A stretch of DNA of 64,000 nt from Euglena gracilis (taxonomy: Eukaryota; Euglenida; Euglenophyceae; Euglenales): positions 14,066,947-14,130,946 of the forward strand of contig CP154957.1 in NCBI GenBank assembly GCA_039621445.1, given 5' to 3'. The notes beneath the pieces were generated by a model. That model was not told where the DNA came from. It did not search any database and was given only the letters and a program-made list of their open reading frames with translations. Positions 43,361 to 53,972 of this stretch are shown here, in pieces (position 1 is the stretch's first letter; every line of letters begins with the position of its first letter). The position numbers and the translations under genes are program-made.

Positions 43361-43699
43361 TTAACACTTTTCCATGAACGCTTTTGTCACAACCCGATCT
43401 ATTTGTGAAAAGGTGGGATTTTCCCAAAGGTTGCTTCCAAACTTTCCCCAATCGTATTTGAAAGCGTTGTTTTGCCTCGTCATGTACTTTTCTTCCACGT
43501 GATTGAAATGGTTCGCAAAAAGGTCCAAAATCACATCTCCTCGCTTCACACCCAAAAATTGGAATGCATCAAACCTCAAACTTTCCTCCAATGTGTACGA
43601 TTCCTTCTTGAAAATTCGTTGCACTCGATGCACACCTACTTTCTCGTTTCCCTCGTTCAACGGGTACTCCTTTTGCCTAAAAAAGTGGCGACATGGTCT

Positions 43700-44071
43700 T
43701 GGGTGTGTAAAAATTCCTCCACATGGATTCTTTCCGATAAAATCCAAACCCAACACCGCTTCAAACACTTGGGTGTCTAAAACCAACGCTTCGTGTTTGA
43801 TTAATTCGTTTCCAAAATTCAAGGTGATATTTGCCGATCCCAACGAAAAGAGCGTTTACCCGGACGCAACTTGAATCAGAATAGTGTTTCCCCTTTGCAA
43901 ATCCTTTTCCGAAACGAAAGAACTCGAAATCACGCTTGTAGTCGCTCCGGTGTCGATGATGGCTCTCACGGGATGACCATTCACCTTTGCATCCATCCAA
44001 AGGGTGTTGGTGAGAAAAAGAAGCACATCCGCCTTTCTTTTCCTGGAATTGCTTTCGGTTGGATCACTCAC
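43700..44071 (-). pseudogene. Gypsy B aspartic protease
   Basis: VNGHPVRAIIDTGATTSVIS contains the DTG active site. After a frameshift the C-terminal signature follows as EAVLGLDFIGKNP. Expected length for a retropepsin. Confidence 0.8.
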
Positions 44072-44091
44072 AGCTTCTTAGGGAATCGGTT

Positions 44092-44538
44092 TCACAAAAT
44101 CGTTCTTTTTGGGACGTAATTCGGGGAACTTTGCAAAACATTTGCTTTCATAATGACCTTTCTTTTTGTAAAACTTGCACCAAATGTCGTTGTAAATCTT
44201 TGCTCGGGGGGTGCTTTGGCTTGGGGTTGGCCCCTCCCACCTGTTCCATGTGCCTCACCCTTGCCTTTGCCTTTCCCTTTGCCTTTGCCTTTGGATCCCT
44301 TGCCTTTCCTTTTTTCAACATTCGAAACTTCTTGTGGGGGTTCGGTTGTCTCCAAAGCGTGCAATTTTGCCTTCGAATGACTTGTTTTTCCCAAAACTTG
44401 CCTTTCCATCCAATCCCCTTTTGCCTTTTCCATGAGTGTCTCTTTCAAATCAGAAAATGATTCGCTTTTTCTTTTAAAGAAACGATCCGATTGGGTTTCA
44501 TTCCAAGACTTCTGATGCACCTTTCTCATGAGGATCAA
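44092..44538 (-). pseudogene. Gypsy B gag, basic nucleocapsid part
   Basis: A long Lys/Gly repeat (KGKGSKGKGKGKGKGKG) and, in the next frame, CKFYKKKGHYESKC: a zinc knuckle of CX2CX4HX4C spacing in which the second Cys has become Tyr (TAC). Confidence 0.65.
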
Positions 44539-44745
44539 AACTTTTCTTGCAAACTCATTGATTCGGGAGACATTTTGGCAAAAATGGACTCCATCTCGTT
44601 CAAAAGGCGTTGAACTTCACTCGGCTCCGCGTTGTATGGAAGGGGGTTGGCATTCTCGACTTTCAAACACAACGTCAATTAACTTTCATAACGTGGCCAT
44701 AATTTATCTATCTCCATCAAAAATTCTTCAAAAGGCAACCCTTTG

Positions 44746-45054
44746 TCAACCAATGATTCCACAATTGGCAAAACTGTAGGTTCGAGAGCTTGCAAAAGCC
44801 AATCCAATTTTTGGTCGTTTCGCAAAAAAATCCGCACCACTCAATCTTATCCACCTTGAAAATCGTTTCATGAAATTCGAAAGATCACTCCCATTCAATT
44901 TGGGAAGTTCTTGTGGTGGCAACTTCAAAACAAAATCCTTGGAACGTTCTTGCAAACTTGAAAACTTTGACGCCACTTTGTCAACTGGGGTGGAAAATGA
45001 GGAACCCTCCCCCATAATGGAACTTTCGCTTGAAAATGAGCTTTCGCTCAACAA
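44746..45054 (-). pseudogene. Gypsy B gag, N-terminal part
   Basis: MLSESSFSSESSIMGEGSSF, then an Asn/Phe/Arg-rich capsid-like stretch (LPKLNGSDLSNFMKRFSRWI). Short and ending in frameshift; assigned to gag by position. Confidence 0.5.
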
Positions 45055-46120
45055 AAGTTTCGGTCTCCTCTTTTTTTTCCAACTTTCAAAGTGCCTTTGG
45101 GCGAATTCGAGGCTTACTCTTCATATTTGGGGGTCCAAAGGCCAAAACCCACAATCACGATTTAGACCGGATCGGGAATGTAATGCCAAATGGGGGTCCG
45201 GTTGGGAGATGATGTAAAACCCAAAAAAGAAGAGAATGGGATAGAGAACCTCGAGCCTTGCAAAATGGAGGTGCTGGGAGAGGTCAAACAGAGATCTTAT
45301 CCTCTCCAAGTCGAAACTCCACGAAGACCAATGTCGATGATGCCGCAAATGGGCCCACGATCGTGAAGATTGCGTTGGTGTGGTTAACACCTCCTTGGTG
45401 AAGTTCTTGATGTTTCTTTCTGGAGAATGTCACCCAAATGGTCGTCTAGGCTTCAGAGACTGCAGGGGGTCGGCTGTGAGGGTGTTGAGACTCCGCACAC
45501 CCCTTGAACAGGTTCTGGATATTTCAAGTGGTTGTACTTGAAGATTAAGCTTTGGCGAGCCTTCCAGGGGTACCCACCAGCCAGATATGGCTCACAGAAC
45601 TTGAATAGGACCAGAGATTTGTACTGGCGGTTGTCCCAGGACCAGATAGCCTCAGAACCACTTCCGAGAAGTCGAACTTGAACGCAGGCGTTCTGCACAA
45701 CGGCCAGATGCTTGCCAGATAGCCTCTTGGAAGTAGAACACGGTACCAGCCGGCGCCAGACGTTCACGGCTGGAGAAGAGGTAGAGATAGTGCACCAGAG
45801 GGCCCACAAGGAGATCGCTGACACAGGCAATTCCTGACTCCACGGCCGTGTTCCTGAGGTTCACTTCTGTACGCAGCGATGATTGTGTTTGCCGCGGCGG
45901 TCACAGCTGCTGGATCTGATCCTCTATCCACTGATATATTCATATCCGTGATCGGTGATCTCACTTCTGCCAACTTCCTTCTGAGGTCTCTGTAGGCTCG
46001 TCGAAGTCTCCTCTGCTTACCAATTGAATGCTTTTCCTTGTTTCGTCCTTGCGTCGCCCTTTTCCCAAGCTTGGAAGACACAGCACGAAGATAGAGTTGA
46101 CATTTGACCAAAGTCCTTCC
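45055..46120 (-). other. Unassigned sequence between elements B and C
   Basis: The minus strand has a moderately long broken frame (NISVDRGSDPAAVTAAANTI, IACVSDLLVGPLVHYLYLFS) that I do not recognise. It begins near the repeat at 46038-46122, which cuts off the element C integrase. Could be a remnant of another element or the edge of an unknown insertion. Confidence 0.35.
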
Positions 46121-46122
46121 GT
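46038..46122. repeat. Dispersed repeat shared with 14818-14890
   Basis: Near-identical to 14818-14890 apart from an internal ~13-bp difference. Marks the breakpoint where the element C integrase stops. Confidence 0.7.
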
Positions 46123-46851
46123 AAATCCTTTTGCTAGGTGGGGTATCGCCACTATCCAACCGGAGTGACGCTCCACACACAAAAGCATGGAGTCGTAGGA
46201 ATTGCCTTCCCACTCCACGAGAGGCATGCTAAACATGTCAAGGCCACCGAATACATTACGGCTGGGGGTATGGGTGTAGATTCCACTAAAACCCTTGAGG
46301 CTCGACGGCCTTCGGCACGCTTGGCAAGTCCTACAAAGGCCCATGACTCCTTTAGCAAAATCTCGAGCGAGTGAGGAATCAGCCCAATCATACCTAAGGG
46401 ACATGCATTCCCATAGCCTTGGGAATCACACATGCCCTTGGTATGAGTGGTGATCCCGAATGAGTTTTTCTTGGAGATATTTTGGCACACAAAGCCTCTC
46501 CTCGAAAAACATTTTGTCACCAAAAACCTTGACATTTTCAGGCCACGGCACCTTTGAATCTTGGGTAGCCTGAAAAATTGGTGACCAACGGGGACATTTT
46601 AGATATTGCTCCTTCCACGATAAATCCCACACAGAACCAGGGGGGATGGGTGAGGAATCGGTTGTAGATGTAGCATCCCCCCCCTTACCACTCAAACCAC
46701 CTGAAGACAACACAGGTAATTCTCGGTCTGCCACAGGTACCTCAGTGGTAGCCGCGGCAGCAGGTTCAGGGGTTGGCGTTGTTGGCGAAACTGGTATAGA
46801 AGTGGGTGTCAATGGAAAATACTCCCCCCTTGGCTCTTGGACCTCCTCCAC
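46123..46851 (-). pseudogene. Element C integrase, truncated
   Basis: FEERLCVPKYLQEKLIRDHH then SYQGHVG (HH), GLCRTCQACRR (CC), and the first catalytic stretch FGGLDMFSMPLVEW..CVERHSGWIVAIP. The second Asp and Glu are missing because unrelated sequence begins at ~46122. Confidence 0.8.
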
Positions 46852-46876
46852 AAGACTTGTCTCATTCCCAAACTCG

Positions 46877-47935
46877 TCAACCCGAGTTGAGAATGAAAGA
46901 TGTTTCCTTTTTCTCCCTTGGGGGTGGAGGTTGAACCCAACCCCTGGGGTTTTGTTCCTCCAAGTGATTCTGACTTCCTATCCCCCGGTCGTGTGCACCG
47001 TCCACCCGCGTCCCCGGACCCCGTGGTAGCACCACCCCGTGTGGTGACTCCACGAATGTATGTGTTGGCTTTGTTGGTTGGTGCACTAACCGTAGCCACA
47101 TGCATTCAGGTTCTTCCACTTTTTCTGTTTGAATGATTTCCCTCATTTCCTCGGTGTCAAGGGCTGACCCATGCCTTGAAACGTCCTTCAAGGCTTGGGA
47201 GGCCGGGTAAGCCCATCTTGACAACAAATCGGCTATGGTATTCTCCCGCCCCGGGATATACCCAACCGACAAATCAAATTTGGACAAAAACTGATGCCAC
47301 CTAGCCCTTCACCCAATGGGACCACTTGGTCTGTCTAGAACCTCTCTAGTCCAAGATTCTAGAGCCTTGTGGTCCGTGAGAGCCAGGACGGGCTGCAGCC
47401 CAATCCATTATTCCCACTTTTGTAAGGCTAGGATTATGACATAAGTCTCCTGTTCCCCAGGTACCCAGTTTCTTTGGCTGCCAGTTAGCTTCCTACTCAT
47501 GAAGGCGACAGGCACAGCTCGCTTTGCCCGTACGTCTTCTGGAGTAGGAGCCCTATCCTCCCCAACTAATTGTTCAAGGGTGGCACCAACTGCATACTCG
47601 CTGGCATCCACTCTTAAAACAAATGGTTTGCCTGGCTTAGCGTGTTGCAAAATTAATTTACTGCACAACAGTGATTTATTTTTTTCAAATGCCTCAATGT
47701 CGGATGGTTCCCAAGAAAACCTTTTCTTGGAACCCTTCTTGCCGTCCGCTCGTGAAACTTTGAGCTTATCCTGAAGGCAAGCGACAATGTGGGCGTAATC
47801 CTTCACATAGGAGCAGTAATAATTTGTGAACCCCAGAAAAGCACGTAAACCCGTGATTGTTTGAGGTAGCTCCCATTTTTCAAAGGCCATTATCTTTCCA
47901 GGGGATGGTTTTCTCACCCCACCACCCAGAACATG
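46877..47935 (-). pseudogene. Element C RT connection and RNase H
   Basis: HVLGGGVRKPSPGKI and TGLRAFLGFTNYYCSYVKDY (connection), KPFVLRVDASEYAVGATLEQ (RNase H first Asp), PVAFMSRKLTGSQRNWVPGE then QETYVIILALQKWE, and later VGYIPGRENTIADLLSRW. A stop or frame change lies near 47405. Confidence 0.85.
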
Positions 47936-48286
47936 GCATCTTGGATTCACGGCAGGCTTTCCACCAACAGCCGTTGGACCCGGAAAGCCGGACTATCACG
48001 TGTTGTAGTACCCCCCTCGGTCTTTTTCAGTGGAGGGTTAATGTGATGGGTCTAACAAACGCAAGCCAGCAGTTTCAACAAATGATGGAGGATCGCCTCT
48101 TCCCGGTTGGGGACGTGGCTGATCCTTACATCGACGACATTTTGGTTGGATCTCGAGTGGGTCCTGGTGAGGATTTACTCGCAGCACATGACAAGGATTT
48201 GCGAAGAGTCCTTGAAGTTTTTCGAAAAGACAGATTTGTAGCCGACAAAAGAAAATGTAATCTTTTCGTAAAAAACATTTTGTTTC
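47936..48286 (+). pseudogene. Element C RT palm core, inverted
   Basis: Reads on the PLUS strand although everything around it reads on the minus strand: GILDSRQAFHQQPLDPESRT, then LGLFQWRVNVMGLTNASQQF and the catalytic PYIDDILVGS, ending FRKDRFVADKRKCNLFVKN. Flipping it would place it exactly between the RT N-part (ending GGNKMF at 48288) and the connection (starting at 47935). Confidence 0.85.
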
Positions 48287-48289
48287 CAC

Positions 48290-48934
48290 CTTGTTTTACC
48301 AGGAGGTCTTCAATTACGGGAAGGGGGTAGGACACACGCCTAGTTTGACTGTTAGGCCCCCGCATGTCTACCACTCCCTTCCATTCACCTCCTTTTTCGG
48401 CACCACAAATGTTACGGACAGCCATTCCGAAACTGTTACCTTGGGCAAACGCTCAACAAAATTCCGGTCCCACCATTCCTGGGTGACCTTTTTGTGAGCT
48501 TCAAATCCTTCACCATGTAACACAAAGGGTTTTTGCCTTGTGGGTACAGCCCCCTCCTTCAGAGGAATCTGGGCGTAACCATAAGGTCCCCGAACGGGAG
48601 GGTCAGGGGGTACCTCCGTACCCAACACCTTTCCTTCAAAATCCAGAACATTTTTATTCCGAAATGCTACCACCCTGGGGTCCTCCTTCTCAACCGAGTC
48701 GCGAGCCTGGATTATGGCATTCACTGTCTTGTCCTCGGCTGGCGATTCGGTGAGATGCTTGGCTATGGTATGCAATTCCTTCTTGCCAAGGAATTTCGGT
48801 TGCATATCAAAGCCTTGCAAGGGCAGGTGCAAACTCATTTTTTTGCAAGTCCAACTGCACCTTTTCATTTTCAAGAGACTCCGTGGTTCGTGCATGCACA
48901 GGGGATTCGCCGGAGTCAGAAACCACACCCCCAA
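48290..48934 (-). pseudogene. Element C reverse transcriptase, N-terminal part
   Basis: PPVRGPYGYAQIPLKEGAVP, WWDRNFVERLPKVTVSEWLS, VTFVVPKKEVNGREWKGVVD and SYPLPVIEDLLVKQGGNKMF: RT fingers up to the first palm strand, where the inverted block begins. Confidence 0.85.
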
Positions 48935-49077
48935 TTCTTTTTTGTGAACTGTGTTTTTTCTTCCCCTTATGGGATTTCCGTTTCTGATTTCTTGTATCCC
49001 ACCCGTACAAGAACGTCAGATTAGGGTTGTCAAAAACCAAGCCTTATGGTGTGGGAACACACCCAGACCATGCTCGG

Positions 49078-49407
49078 CTAACCATGGAAATGATAATATA
49101 GCATATACCTCAATATCCGCGAGGTAGAATTCCCCTTCGAGGTACAAGGCCTGGGTGCCCCCTGCCCCGTACCCCTGCGTTGAAAACACAACTCCAACTT
49201 AATACACTGGTCGCCCCCCAAAACACATTGGCCACCAGCCGAATTGGCAATCCGCGGTGACCTGGCCAAATGTTTTGGCACGATGGACCTTTTGACCAGG
49301 TTCACCTGGGCACCCGTATCAACCAAAATTCTGAGCTGCCTGGTATCTCCGTTAGGGAGATACGTCTGTGATAGCATCAAAAGTTGCGGCTCGTTTTCTA
49401 TGGGCAC
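49078..49407 (-). CDS. Element C aspartic protease
   Basis: LRILVDTGAQVNLVKRSIVP carries the DTG active site. The frame of ~110 residues has the normal size of a retropepsin start. It follows the methyltransferase-like gene directly. Confidence 0.75.
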   Translation of the reverse strand: MPIENEPQLLMLSQTYLPNGDTRQLRILVDTGAQVNLVKRSIVPKHLARSPRIANSAGGQCVLGGDQCIKLELCFQRRGTGQGAPRPCTSKGNSTSRILRYMLYYHFHG

Positions 49408-49559
49408 ACCTGATTAACCTTTAAACGGTTGGCCAAATGACAACAACGGTCTTGAATTTCCCATTCCTCAACATCCTGGGAATTTTGGGAAATTTCTTTG
49501 GGCTGGCCCTCCAGAATATCCCCAGCGCTTAGGAGATAATCAATAACCAGGGGGAGTAT

Positions 49560-50264
49560 CCTTCCTTTTTGTCGGGGGTAAACTTAATTTTTCTGACCCC
49601 TAACAATTCACGGTGCCGGAGTTGCCCATTGTCCCCCATCACCAGGTTGGGAGACGATTCACCATCACACAACACCGACCGTTGTTGTGAAATGGCTGGG
49701 CAGCACCAGAAACGTGTGGGCGTTTTATAACCCTAATCTGAAAACTGACAATAATCAATGTCTATATAGGGCAGGTTTCTCACCACCTCCCTATTTCGCA
49801 AAAGACCAGTGCGGGGGTTCTCCAACCACCACAACTTTGGCTGAGAATACTTTATAATTTCCAGGGCTTTCTCAAACAGGGCATCCGCCTGGGAGAAATC
49901 CCTTGGCCTGGGGTTATAGGCTGTGGAATAAATATTACAGGGGGGACTAGCAGAAATAACCCCAAAAAATCCAACCGGGTATCGCCTGTAGGTATCCCAG
50001 GTCAAAATGTCTGTGTGGGGGTGGAAGTCCGTCCAGGGAGCATTTTCAATTGACAAAACTTCATACCCCCGTTCTGCCAACCGCTTCCCCACCGAACCTG
50101 TGCCAGCGAATAAATCTAATGCCTGAGGTCGCTGAGCTACTGGTAGGGGGTTGGGCTGTGGCAGATTTGAATGCACGGGAACCCTTGAACATTTTCCTTC
50201 CATCCAGGAGTATCGGGTCCGACTCAAAATCTGGGGGGCTGATCCAAAGAATGTTTTTCACCAC
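49560..50264 (-). pseudogene. Cytosine-C5 DNA methyltransferase-like domain in element C
   Basis: A frame of ~165 residues ending at a stop at 49733, with homologous sequence continuing beyond it. Motifs in order: LDLFAGTGSVGKRLAERGYE (SAM-binding motif I) and LSIE (motif II-like). Then HTDILTWDTY and FFGVISASPPCNIYST, a motif IV-like Pro-Cys in which C5 enzymes use the Cys for catalysis. Then KLWWLENPRTGLL (motif VI-like ENP) and DIDYCQFSD; past the stop, GYKTPTRFWC. This SPPC..ENP..DYC..GYxxxTxxW layout fits phage and algal-virus C5-type methylases better than DNMT1/3. It lies between gag and protease, which points to methylation of element or host DNA. One stop; otherwise well kept. Confidence 0.75.
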
Positions 50265-50318
50265 ACCCTGAATCAGCCATAAATTCCTGTACAGCCCAGT
50301 TTTTTGAATCAGAAATAT

Positions 50319-51444
50319 TTACACCGTCTTCCTCACAGGGGGGGGGGACACGGCCATGGGCAGCCCCCCCCTTCTCAAACTGCCCCTGGCCCCCCTATTG
50401 GGCCCCAGGGGGAGAAGAGGCGGGCCCACCCCCCTTTGACCATGCACCCCCCTTGCCCGAGGAATTCGCTGAGTGGCTGGCTGCCCTTTACCCTTGGGCT
50501 GCCCCTTGCCTTTTCCATTATTTTGCCAGAATTCTTTAGATTTAGCAAGGGCCTCCCTCAGCGGCTTATCACACTCATAAAAACAATGTCCGCACTCCCC
50601 ACAGTTGAAGCATGGGTATGGCGACCTGCCCCGACCCGATGCCTGCGGGGTCCAGGTCTGCCCCCCCTTGCCTTGCCGGGCTGGAAGTGCTGGACTTTGG
50701 GTTCGCGACCATGAAACTGCTGCTGGCCGCGAAGACGAAGAAGGGGACCTTCCCCGCGGGGCTGGCTGGGATGGCCCCTTATCGCCCTTCACTGCTGGCT
50801 GTGGGGCAGATTTTGAGGTGTGACCCTGCCCCCCGGCTGCTGGTGTTGACATGGATGTTGGGGACACCGGGGGGGTTTGACCTCTTTCCAACACCTGTAT
50901 TTTCCCTGAGCCTTTTGTTGTCGATTTGCTGAATAATCTGGGAAAATGGTGCTGATTCAAAGCCAAATCCTGCTTCTCACGAAGAGCTAACTTGCCCTCG
51001 GCAAAAGCAAACATTTCCTCAACGGTCATTAGTTGTTCCACCAATTCGGCGTTGAGGAAATTTTCCACGCCCTGCAATTTCCTTCCATTTACGGCATTTA
51101 ATTTTACTGCCTCCTCCGAAGAACTGAAATAAATAAGGCTAAGGGCAGCAGGGATTTTGATAACCTCTTTCCGTGGATCAATCCCCCCAGTGATCTGGAT
51201 CACACTCCTTTTAATCCCATCCACCGTGGGATTTGGTATCCCTGTGAGCCTGACAGTGGGTTGTTTACGGGCTCGGTTATCCTCCTCTTCTATGCAAAAC
51301 TTGCTTAAAAAACGAGGGATTCTTTCCAAAAATAATCGTCGGGCCTCCCCGGCTGTGGCATCCTTAACATGGTTCCAGGCACTGCAAAATATAATCTAAA
51401 ATTCCTGCAGATCAGCCCGGGTTATTTTTCCTTCGTTAACCATG
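50319..51444 (-). pseudogene. Element C gag, capsid C-part and nucleocapsid
   Basis: ERIPRFLSKFCIEEEDNRAR, VTEEMFAFAEGKL-like helices, a Ser/Pro/Gly-rich linker, then CFNCGECGHCFYEC (CX2CX4HX4C zinc knuckle) and a basic KGKGQPKGKG tail. In the pre-insertion frame it joins the capsid part ending at 53973. A stop at ~51398 lies just inside. Confidence 0.75.
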
Positions 51445-51448
51445 GTTA

Positions 51449-51669
51449 AGTTTTCTGGGTGTCTCCTTGGGGTGTCTTTTTGTTTTCTTATCCTTGATAC
51501 TTGAATGCAGAAGACTTTGCCAGCTTGATGGATGAAGTGTTCAGGCTTGGACCCACCTACAGAGTGGCAGTCCATTGAACTTAAATTAGGAACTTCCGCA
51601 AAGCGGAAGATTCCGCGGTTGGTCTTTTTGGTCCCGCTCGGCGCCGCACCCCAGGGGCCGCCGCCAACA
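51449..51669 (-). repeat. 3' LTR of the small element
   Basis: Near-identical to 53748-53968 with only a few substitutions. On the minus strand starts TG and ends CT (not the usual CA). Confidence 0.85.
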
Positions 51670-52723
51670 CTCCCCTCCCGGACCGCTTGCGTACCGCCTT
51701 CGGCAATTTTTGAGGCGGCCCCGGGGAGTGTTCGGGCCCGTTTGTTTCGAGGTTTTTTGTCCCGAAGCATTCGGCTTCGGGGGAGGGGGAGCCTCGGCCC
51801 CCGTGGGCTCGAGGCCTGAGGTTTTTTTGGGCCCCCCTGGGGGGGTTACCCCCGGGGGGGGGGGGGGGCGAGGCCTTCGGCCTCGTCTTTCGTTTTCTCT
51901 TGCTGGGGTGTGGCCGGCGGGTTTTTTTTGGGGGGGGGAGGAAGTAACGTACAGCAGCAAATTCTGAGTCTGAGATTAAGGAACCGTGAAGAAGGTTCCA
52001 GGTTCAGCACTTCCATCCATAGTCCACGAATGTCCAGAAGGGAGGGCAGGGGGGCACGCAATAGAGGTCGCACCGCCAACACCACAGCCAGGAATCCCAG
52101 GACATGTTGAACGTGATGTCGATGGCCTTCCAATCCAGATGAATGATGGACATGGGGTGGCAGGCAACCATTGGTCTACACCGCCATCACTCCCAGACCA
52201 ACATCCTGCACTTTCCATTTCTCAATCCATTCCGACGTGGCCCAATGGGAAGCCTTGTTGGGAATGGGGGCAGGTAACATAAAGTTCACACCGCCTGCAC
52301 TCCTTCAGGCAGCAGCCTGTGGGGGGGGCTGATTTGAAACAGCCAACTCCACCACCAACCCAACGGTCATACCCAGGGTTCACCTTTGCAAAAGTCGATC
52401 CAGAGTCACTGATTGACCCCCTTGGAGCGGCCCGACCATGCTCAGGATTACCCATTTGACTGAATTTTTTGTCGCCAGTTTGCTGGGTGCTGACTCGGCA
52501 CCTGGAGTGCACCACTGTCGCAAAGTGACCACAAATTCAAAAAACAATTCTCTGGTGAAACTGCCACTGGCTTGGGGAATTAAACCCATGGACCCACCAA
52601 ATCCATCCAGATGGCACATGGGGGGCTGCTGCAACTGGGTGCTACACAACCACCGCAGACGTCACGCAGAGAGGGGGTTTAGGCTGGGAGGGGGAGGGCA
52701 GGCAACACTTGGTCTACACCGCC

Positions 52724-53446
52724 TCATTCCCACGTCTCCACGAACCACTGGTACCGCTGTCGACGGTACCTCCTCTTGCTCGCCTCGGAGGGTCCACGTT
52801 CACCTCCACTTCTCCTGCGGGCTCGGGACGTTGCTCCTTCATCTCCTGGGGGCATGTCCTTCAGGGTCTCCTCCTGGAATCTTCGGTACCGGACCAAGCA
52901 CGCCCGGACTGGCCAACGCAATGGCCCAGTCGGCTGCATCTGGCCCGCCTGCTGGTCCCAGATCTCGAAGAACCGGGTTCCTTCCTCGAAGATGATGAAC
53001 TTCACTGTCATCTTCTACAGCACTGGCTACCATGTTGTTGTACGCCACTCTGGTGCAATCAGCACCATCTCCTGCACCTGGTCCGCGATGATCTTGAGGA
53101 TGACTTGATTCATCAGCGTCCACGGTGGATTGGCCCATATCCTTTCTCTTGTCCATGTCTTCGCAAATGCATTGTCTTCCCTTGTCCAGAACTTGTGGAA
53201 TCTTGCATTTTCCCATGATGCAAATGCTTCTTGCACACCTTCTGGCTGAATGTTGAACTTGTCCAGGATCAGGTCGATGAATTCCCATCGCACGGCGTAC
53301 TCCTCGGAGATGTACTGCCTCTTGATCCTTTTTCCTCTTCCACTTGGTCTTGGCTGGGTCTCTGGCTCGTCCACCTCGTAGTACTTCTCATCTGCAGCTG
53401 GTCCTGATTCTGATTCTCTTGGCTCTGACCTGGTCTCCATCACCAC
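52724..53446 (-). CDS. NPPW-domain (Dam-like) protein of the small LTR element
   Basis: Frame 53446-53027 encodes GRGKRIKRQYISEEYAVRWE, then FASWENARFHKFWTREDNAF and RIWANPPWTLMNQVILKIIA..LIAPEWRTTTW. A second frame (53011-52724) continues with VKFIIFEEGTRFFEI and an Arg/Glu-rich tail. The order matches the DIRS domain next to RNase H (..YANPPWSVL..CPLWVSAVWW). It is the only recognisable domain in this element. Whether it methylates DNA is unknown. Frame change at ~53015. Confidence 0.65.
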
Positions 53447-53658
53447 ATTTCTCTCCTGAATGGCTGCAATGGCTCTTCCGGTTCTTCAGCTGCACCTTCA
53501 TAGCTTGGAGCTGGACTCCTTGATTCGTCTTCTTCTTCTTCTTGGCCATCCCACACTGTCAATGCAGATCTCCAGCCTTCTTCTGGAAGTCGGACACTCC
53601 ACCTGCTCCAGCTCCAGTCTGTCACTTCCTGCACATTCGAGTGATCTTCTTCCGGCAT
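53440..53658 (-). CDS. Short acidic ORF upstream of the NPPW gene
   Basis: 72 residues, Trp/Glu/Arg-rich (SWSRWSVRLPEEGWRSALTV, DGQEEEEDESRS). Overlaps the NPPW frame start by 7 bp. May be its N-terminus through a frameshift. Not recognised. Confidence 0.4.
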   Translation of the reverse strand: MPEEDHSNVQEVTDWSWSRWSVRLPEEGWRSALTVWDGQEEEEDESRSPAPSYEGAAEEPEEPLQPFRREMW

Positions 53659-53747
53659 CTAACTGACATTCATCCTCCTGGCCTTGGCATTCTGGTATTC
53701 TGATTCTGGCATTCTGGTAATCTGGTAGTGGTAGGACTGAACACTTC

Positions 53748-53968
53748 AGTTTTCTGGGTGTCTCCTTGGGGTGTCCTTTTGTTTTCTTATCCTTGATACT
53801 TGAATGCAGAAGACTTTGCCAGCTTGATGGATGAAGTGTTCAGGCTTGGACCCACCTACAGAGTGGCAGTCCATTGAACTTAAATTAGGAACTTCCGCAA
53901 AGCGGAAGATTCCGCGGTCGGTCTTTTTCGTCCCGCCCGGCGCCGCACCCCAGGGCCCGCCGCCAACA
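53748..53968 (-). repeat. 5' LTR of the small element
   Basis: Direct copy of 51449-51669; together with the GTTA duplication it defines the insertion. Confidence 0.85.
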
Positions 53969-53972
53969 GTTA

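Larger units (their letters stand above)
20107..45054 (-). mobile_element. Ty3/gypsy element B (chromovirus), split by element A
   Basis: The minus-strand order gag (45054-44092), protease (44071-43700), RT N-half (42656-42108), [element A], RT C-half (22702-22378), RNase H (22415-21475), integrase (21540-20436), chromodomain (20388-20107) is standard Ty3/gypsy. The RT reading resumes across the insertion once one copy of the CATA duplication is removed. Many stops and frameshifts. LTRs not identified. Confidence 0.85.
51449..53968 (-). mobile_element. Non-autonomous LTR element (2.5 kb) with an NPPW gene, in element C gag
   Basis: 221-bp direct terminal repeats (51449-51669, 53748-53968) are nearly identical and flanked by a GTTA duplication (51445-51448, 53969-53972). 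On the minus strand a PPT (GGGAGGGGAG) abuts the 3' repeat, which starts TGTTGG. It encodes no RT, protease or integrase. Removing it restores the gag frame of element C (..QDV joined to MVNEGK). Confidence 0.85.
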
